Assembly: GCA_028752905.1 (NCBI GenBank)
Contig: JAQNBH010000010.1
Location: forward strand, 18,844,422 to 18,908,421
Length of the DNA stretch: 64,000 nucleotides
Source of the DNA: Cladorhizidae sp. MBARI D1340-BT2
Lineage: Eukaryota; Porifera; Demospongiae; Poecilosclerida; Cladorhizidae
Reading direction: 5' to 3'
Each line of letters opens with the position of its first letter. The stretch's first letter is position 1. The notes beneath the pieces are model-generated. The model was not told the DNA's origin. It saw nothing but the letters and a program-made list of their open reading frames with translations, and made no database searches. The translations under genes were made by a program, and so were the position numbers. Shown here piece by piece: positions 58,654 to 64,000 of the stretch.

Positions 58654-60746
58654 GTGCGTGCTGGGTCTAGTAGAGATTCTGAGGACAACGAAGATGTAGT
58701 CCCAACTACGTCGACTAGTGATGCCTTGACTTCCACCAATTCCGAAGCATCAGTAGGTAAGATCAGTGTGTTCCAAAGCGCAGAAGAGGAAACTCTACAA
58801 AGCCAGGCTCAGCTACAAGAAGGAGTGGGAGCAGAAATATCCTTGGGTGTACTGCGATGATCCTAAGAAGGGCATGTTCTGCAAGCTCTGCCAGAAGCGA
58901 GGAAATGCACCTTCTACAGCCAGGGGTGCATGGACCACTCGGGTAATTCAGGATTGGAATCACGCTACTGAACAACTCAAGGAACACAGCCAGTCAAAAT
59001 GGCACAGAGATGCTGTTATCCATGCTTGAATGGCAGAACAAGGAAAGGAGCAGAGTGTCCTACAACTGCAATGTTCAGCAGCTGCTAAGGAGGCTGAAGA
59101 AAGGAGAGCAAAGAACAGAAACATAGGGCTTAAGCTTTTGAGATCGATATATTTTCTTGCCAAAAATTGCCTGCCCCTTACAACCACATTCGATCCCCTG
59201 GTCCAGTTGCAAATTGCAAATGGAGATGAACTTCTCCAGCAACATGTCAAAGAGGGGCCACAAAATGCTCAGTACACATCCAAATTTTCTGCAGTGATGC
59301 TTTTAGAGGCCATCAATAGCTGGCTAGATAGGAAGCTAATTGAGAGCTTAAAATCAAGCCCATACTTCTCTGTGTTAGCTGATGAGTGTGTAGATTATTA
59401 GTACTACAGAAGAGCTGTCCATCTGTTGTCGTTGGATTGTAAATGGAAAACCAGAGGAGCACTTCCTTACAGTGCTCCACATATGTGCCCAAGATGCTGC
59501 TACCATTTCAGATGCAATCAGCTCCTTCCTTGAGTCGAAGAACCTGGACTATCGTAATAGGCCAAGGTTATGATGGAGCAGCCACCTTTGCCGGAGAACG
59601 CAATGGAGTTCAAAAAAGGATGTGAACTCTAACTGCACATTCATTTTACATCCACTGTGCCTCCCACAGGCTTCAACTAGCAAGCATGCAAGCTGCTAAC
59701 AGTGTTCCAGAGATCAAGTAGATGTTTGGAACAATAGGAAATATATGGAAGCTCTTCTTCTACTCACCCAAGAAAGCAGAATCTCTCAAAGCAGTCCAGT
59801 CAGTCCTCAAGCTACCTGAGCTTAAGATGGCTCTCACACGAACGCTGTGTATGGGCTATTTACCGAGAGCTTCCTGCCCTTATCGTCACCCTACAACAGC
59901 TGAGACATCAGGTGATGCTGAAGCATACGGTATTGGTGCTCTCCTTGCTACTTACACTGGAGTTGCTAGTATCGTGTTCCTGTCGGATCAACTCGAGCAT
60001 CTAAAGGACGAAAGAAATGAGTGGTTGGGTTTAGTCGAGTCTGAAATATCTCTGTTGAAGGAAAAACATGATATAACACTCGGCACACATGGATCTGCAC
60101 TAAGCTGTTCGTCTTCTATCACAACCACAGCCGAGTATCGAACTCTAGTTGCAATTCCATACGTCGATTCCCTTCTTCTAAATATTAAGAGTCGATTTAC
60201 TGATAAAGCCGTGAAGATTGTTACTGCCATGTCCATATTCAGTCCCTCCCTACTACCCGCTGAAGCATCCTTACAATCATACGGCAGCGAGCAAATCAAG
60301 ATTCTTGCCGAGTTCTATGGAAAAGAAGCAGAGGTTGAGTATGCGGGGACGACTTACATCTCACCTCCATTGCTTGATGGCGATGAGCTTCTTTCAGAGT
60401 GGAAGATATTTAGACGGGCTTTGCTAGTAGAGAGAAAGGCAATAATGGAACGTAAAGAAGAGTCGGTATCTCCTAGCATGCAAGAAATCCTGGACGAGAT
60501 GAACAAGTCACATATGTACGGAGGAATTTTCCCTGAGACGTGGAAGCTATTGAACATTACAATGGCACTTCCTGTTGGCACAGCAACAGTAGAGCGTTCC
60601 TTTAGTCAAATGAAGTTGATTAAACTCGCCTACGCAGTCGTCTATCTGACTCGAACCTAGAACATTTAATGAAAATTAGTATAGAGGGTCCTCCATTGAC
60701 CGTGGACTTTAATGCAATTCTCGACATTTTTAAACAGAAAAAATAG
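58654..60746 (+). pseudogene. hAT transposase, interrupted
   Basis: Reading order: a serine/threonine-rich N-terminus; a TTF/BED-like zinc finger (PWVYCDDPKKGMFCKLCQKR .. HSQSKWHRDAV, 58835-59020); an in-frame TGA at 59027; YFSVLADECVDY (to 59400); a shift; TEELSICCRWIVNGKPEEHF; a second shift; VIGQGYDGAATFAGERNGVQ (about 59555-59615); HCASHRLQLASMQ; then a long open part (59722-60620) ending in MALPVGTATVERSFSQMKLI, the hAT C-terminal dimerisation signature. A last frameshift at about 60630 leads to RLRSRLSDSNLEHLMK .. DIFKQKK and a stop at 60746. The acidic residues expected of hAT enzymes are visible in LADE, GYDGAA and TVERSF. At least three frameshifts plus stops make it inactive. Confidence 0.88.
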
Positions 60747-61099
60747 ACTCATTTTACTTTAATTTAGTACTACTGAACTAACTGTATTGTAATTTTCACC
60801 ATACATTATTGTATATCTTCTCTTATATATTAATTTTGTTAATAAATTGTTCATGCATAATTATTATAATTTTATTACTGTTGATCATCTTTGAATTTGC
60901 TATTGCTTCTAGTTCTACGTTCCCTTCTCTGTACTGCTCTTTTTCCCCCACCATTACTGTAATGTATTACATAAGAAATTTTCATTAATATTGTGAAAAT
61001 TCTTGGGGGGGAGAAATCGTGTGTGTATTTTTTTGGGGAGATATCCCAGGGCTCCCCCCCTCCCCCCACTGTATGAAACCCTGCATTATATCATGTGAC

Positions 61100-63893
61100 T
61101 TGTACTTTGGATTCAGATTTTTCAGTGAATCAGATTTCTCATGATTTAGAGTTCTCATGGATTCAGAGTTCTCATGGATTCAGAGTTCCCATGATTCAGA
61201 GTTCTCATGGATTCAGAGTTCCCATGATTCAGAGTTCTCATGGAATCAGAGTTCCTATGGATTCAGAGTTCTCATGGATTCAGAGTTCCCAAGGATTCAG
61301 ATTCTCATGGATTCAGAGTTCCCATGGATTCAGAGTTCCCATGGATTCAGAGTTCTCATGGATTCAGTATTCTCATGGATTCAGAGTTCCCATGATTCAG
61401 AGTTCTCATGGAATCAGAGTTCCCATGGATTCAGAGTTCTCATGGATTCAGAGTTCCCTAGGATTCATAGTTCTCATGGATTCAGAGTTCCCATGGATTC
61501 AGAGTTCCCATGGATTCAGAGTTCTGATGGATTCAGAGTTCCCATGATTCAGAGTTCTCATGGAATCAGAGTTCCCATGGATTCAGAGTTCTCATGGATT
61601 CAGAGTTCCCATGGATTCAGAGTTCCCATGGATTCAGATTTCTCATGGAATCAGATTTCTCATGGATTCAGATTTCTCATGGAATCAGATTTCTCATGAT
61701 TTAGAGTTCTCATGGAATCAGAGTTCCCATGGATTCAGAGTTCTCATGGATTCAGAGTTCCCATGGATTCAGAGTTCCCATGGATTCAGATTTCTCATGG
61801 AATCAGATTTCTCATGGATTCAGATTTCTCATGGAATCAGATTTCTCATGATTTAGAGTTCCCATAGATTCAGAGTTCCCATGGATTTAGAGTTCTCATG
61901 GATTCAGAGTTCTCAATGATTCAGAGTTCCATGGATTCAGAGTTCCCATGGAATCAGAATTCCGATGGATTCATGAGTTCCCATGAATTAATTCCCATGG
62001 ATTCAAAGTTCCCATGGATTTAGAGTTCTCATGGATTCAGAGTTCCATGGAATCAGAGTTCCCATGGATTTAGAGTTCTCATGGATTCAGAGTTCCATGG
62101 AATCAGATTTTTCATGATTTAGAGTTCTCATGGATTCAGAGTTCTCAATGATTCAGAGTTCCCATGGATTCAGAGTTCTCGAGTTCCCATGGATTCATAG
62201 TTCCCATGGATTCAGAGTTCCCATGGATTCAGAGTTCCCATGGATTCAGAGTTCCCATGGATTCAGAGTTCTCATGGATTCAGAGTTCCCATGGATTCAG
62301 AGTTCCCACGATTCAGAGTTCTCATGGAATCAGAGTTCCCATGGATTCAGAGTTCCCATGGATTCAGTGTTCTCATGGATTCAGAGTTCCCATGATTCAG
62401 ATTTCTCATGGATTCAGATTTCTCATGGAATCAGATTTCTCATGGATTCAGAGTTCCCATGGATTCAGAGTTCCCATGAATTAATTCCCATGGATTCAGA
62501 GTTCCCATGGATTTAGAGTTCTCATGGATTCAGAGTTCCATGGAATCAGAGTTCCCATGGATTTAGAGTTCTCATGGATTCAGAGTTCCATGGAATCAGA
62601 TTTTTCATGATTTAGAGTTCTCATGGATTCAGAGTTCCCATGGATTCAGAGTTCCCATGGATTCAGAGTTCCCATGGATTCAGAATTCCCATGGATTCAG
62701 AGTTCTCGAGTTCCCATGGATTCATAGTTCCCATGGATTCAGAGTTCCCATGGATTCAGAGTTCCCATGGATTCAGAGTTCCCATGGATTCAGAGTTCCC
62801 ATGATTCAGAGTTTTCATGGATTCAGAGTTCCCATGGAATCAGATTTTTCATAATTTAGAGTACTCATGGATTCAGAGTTCCCATGATTCAGAGTTCTCA
62901 TGGATTCAGAGTTGCCATGGATTCAGAGTTCCCATGGATTCAGAGTTCCATGGAGTCAGAGTTCTCATGGATTCAGAGTTATCATGGATTCAGAGTTCCC
63001 ATGATTCAGAGTTCTCATGGATTCAGAGTTCCCATGGAATCAGATTTTTCATGATTTAGAGTTCTCATGGATTCAGAGTTCTCATGGAATCAGATTTTTC
63101 ATGATTCAGAGTTCTCATGGATTCAGAGTTCCCATGGATTCAGAGTTCCCATGGATTCAGAGTTCTCATGGATTCAGAGTTCCCATGGATTCAGAGTTCT
63201 CATGGATTCAGAGTTCCCATGGATTCAGAGTTCCATGGATTCAGAGTTCTCATGGATTCAGAGTTCCCATGGATTCAGAGTTCCCATGGATTCAGAGTTC
63301 CCATGGATTCATAGTTCCCATGGATTCAGAGTTCTCGAGTTCCCATGGATTCATAGTTCCCATGGATTCAGAGTTCCCATGGATTCAGAGTTCCCATGGA
63401 TTCAGAGTTCTCATGGATTCAGAGTTCCCATGGATTCAGAGTTCCCATGATTCAGAGTTTTCATGGATTCAGAGTTCCCATGGAATCAGATTTTTCATAA
63501 TTTAGAGTACTCATGGATTCAGAGTTCCCATGATTCAGAGTTCTCATGGATTCAGAGTTCCCATGGATTCAGAGTTGCCATGGATTCAGAGTTCCATGGA
63601 GTCAGAGTTCTCATGGATTCAGAGTTATCATGGATTCAGAGTTCCCATGATTCAGAGTTCTCATGGATTCAGAGTTCCCATGGAATCAGATTTTTCATGA
63701 TTTAGAGTTCTCATGGATTCAGAGTTCTCATGGAATCAGATTTTTCATGATTCAGAGTTCTCATGGATTCAGAGTTCCCATGGATTCAGAGTTCCCATGA
63801 TTCAGAGTTCCCATGATTCAGAGTTCCCATGATTCAGAGTTCTCATGGATTCAGAGTTCCCATGGATTCAGAGTTCCCATGGATTCAGATTTC
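61100..63893 (+). repeat. 17-bp minisatellite, about 164 copies
   Basis: The unit is ATTCAGAGTTCYCATGG with variants (TGATT, GAATCAGA, ATTTAGAG, TTCTCGAG). Three units make 51 bases, so all plus frames can read the 17-residue pattern MDSEFPWIQSSHGFRVP; these are not genes. The blocks beginning near 62817 and 63463 are near-identical at an offset of 646 bp (38 units). Confidence 0.95.
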
Positions 63894-63900
63894 TCTGGAA

Positions 63901-64000
63901 CCGTCGGGTCTCTTTCATTGACAGAAAACTGCCTGATGGGGTAACCATGGTTCCATGGAAAAATGGCAAGCAACTGGTGTGGGATGTGTCCTGTCCAGAT
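63901..64000 (+). pseudogene. 5' edge of a second retroelement-linked fragment (PWKNGKQLVWDV type)
   Basis: An open plus-strand frame reads NRRVSFIDRKLPDGVTMVPW then KNGKQLVWDVSCPD up to the right edge. It matches the RRLDGAVTIPWKDGKPLVWD VTCPDT block of the relic at 10889-11500 (minus). Whether the copy continues intact past 64000 is unknown. Confidence 0.6.

Larger units (their letters stand above)
57971..61083 (+). mobile_element. hAT-type DNA transposon, decayed
   Basis: The left end CAGGGGTTTGTACAG..TTTGGGGGGG (57971) and right end CCCCCCACTGTATGAAACCCTG (to 61083) form diverged inverted repeats with CAGGG tips and G/C runs. Both ends are flanked by CATTA, but an exact 8 bp target duplication is not seen. 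The element holds a subterminal hairpin region and a broken hAT transposase. It inserted in GTF2H4 intron 7 in sense orientation. Confidence 0.75.

Noticed and set aside
57963..61091. Perfect 8-bp target duplication for the hAT element
   Set aside because: The flanks are ATACATTA and CATTATAT. Only CATTA is shared next to both ends, so the exact duplication is not established.
61095..63705. Several frames with repeated MDSEFPWIQSSHGFRVP
   Set aside because: A 17-bp unit cycles through all three frames every 51 bases; there is no gene structure.

Overview
The window comes from an intron-rich animal nuclear genome, most likely an invertebrate. Splice sites follow GT-AG, two conserved animal genes are split by introns, and the mobile elements are animal types: a Penelope-like retroelement with a GIY-YIG domain, a hAT transposon, MITEs and RT-linked fragments. 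I cannot name the species from the sequence. No bacterial-style genes, operons or CRISPR arrays are present.

Two cellular genes diverge from a 117 bp gap (3596-3712). On the minus strand, a filamin-family gene has exon 1 at 3319-3595 and a large exon 2 running from 1966 off the left edge. It reads CH1-CH2-CH3 and then filamin Ig repeats, the three-CH layout known from Drosophila jitterbug. On the plus strand lies the 5' half of GTF2H4 (TFIIH subunit p52; yeast Tfb2). I could place seven coding exons: 3713-3828, 6400-6510, 15347-15478, 15695-15788, 43857-43945, 46196-46322 and 49387-49455. They join in phase at all six junctions to give 246 residues. The rest of the gene must lie beyond position 64000 or be missing.

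Almost everything else is therefore intron of GTF2H4. Intron 1 (3829-6399) holds a CCCTAG-type repeat and a 39 bp minisatellite. Intron 2 (6511-15346) holds a MITE, a dead Penelope-like element, an RT-linked fragment, AT-rich microsatellites, CTAGGG repeats and a 38 bp minisatellite. Intron 3 (15479-15694) is mostly GT repeat. Intron 4 (15789-43856) is 28 kb, of which 27.7 kb is one 18 bp minisatellite of about 1,540 units. Intron 5 (43946-46195) has G-rich GGGCTA repeats, an inverted-repeat element and two more 38 bp arrays. Intron 6 (46323-49386) has a 31 bp array of about 66 units and a 21 bp array. Intron 7 (from 49456) has a 49 bp array, a bounded 3.35 kb DNA transposon of a type I cannot name, an unidentified decayed minus-strand ORF, a hAT relic, a 17 bp array and a second RT-linked fragment.

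The giant open frames of up to 4,488 codons in 16-43.8 kb, on both strands, are by-products of an 18 bp (6-codon) period and are not genes. The most interesting points are: a housekeeping TFIIH gene stretched by intronic satellites; sense-strand ACTAAT and branch-point/AG-like motifs repeated in those arrays; higher-order structure and a CpG-decay signature in the 18 bp array; the complete-ended transposon at 52330-55682; and a perfect CArG box in the shared promoter.
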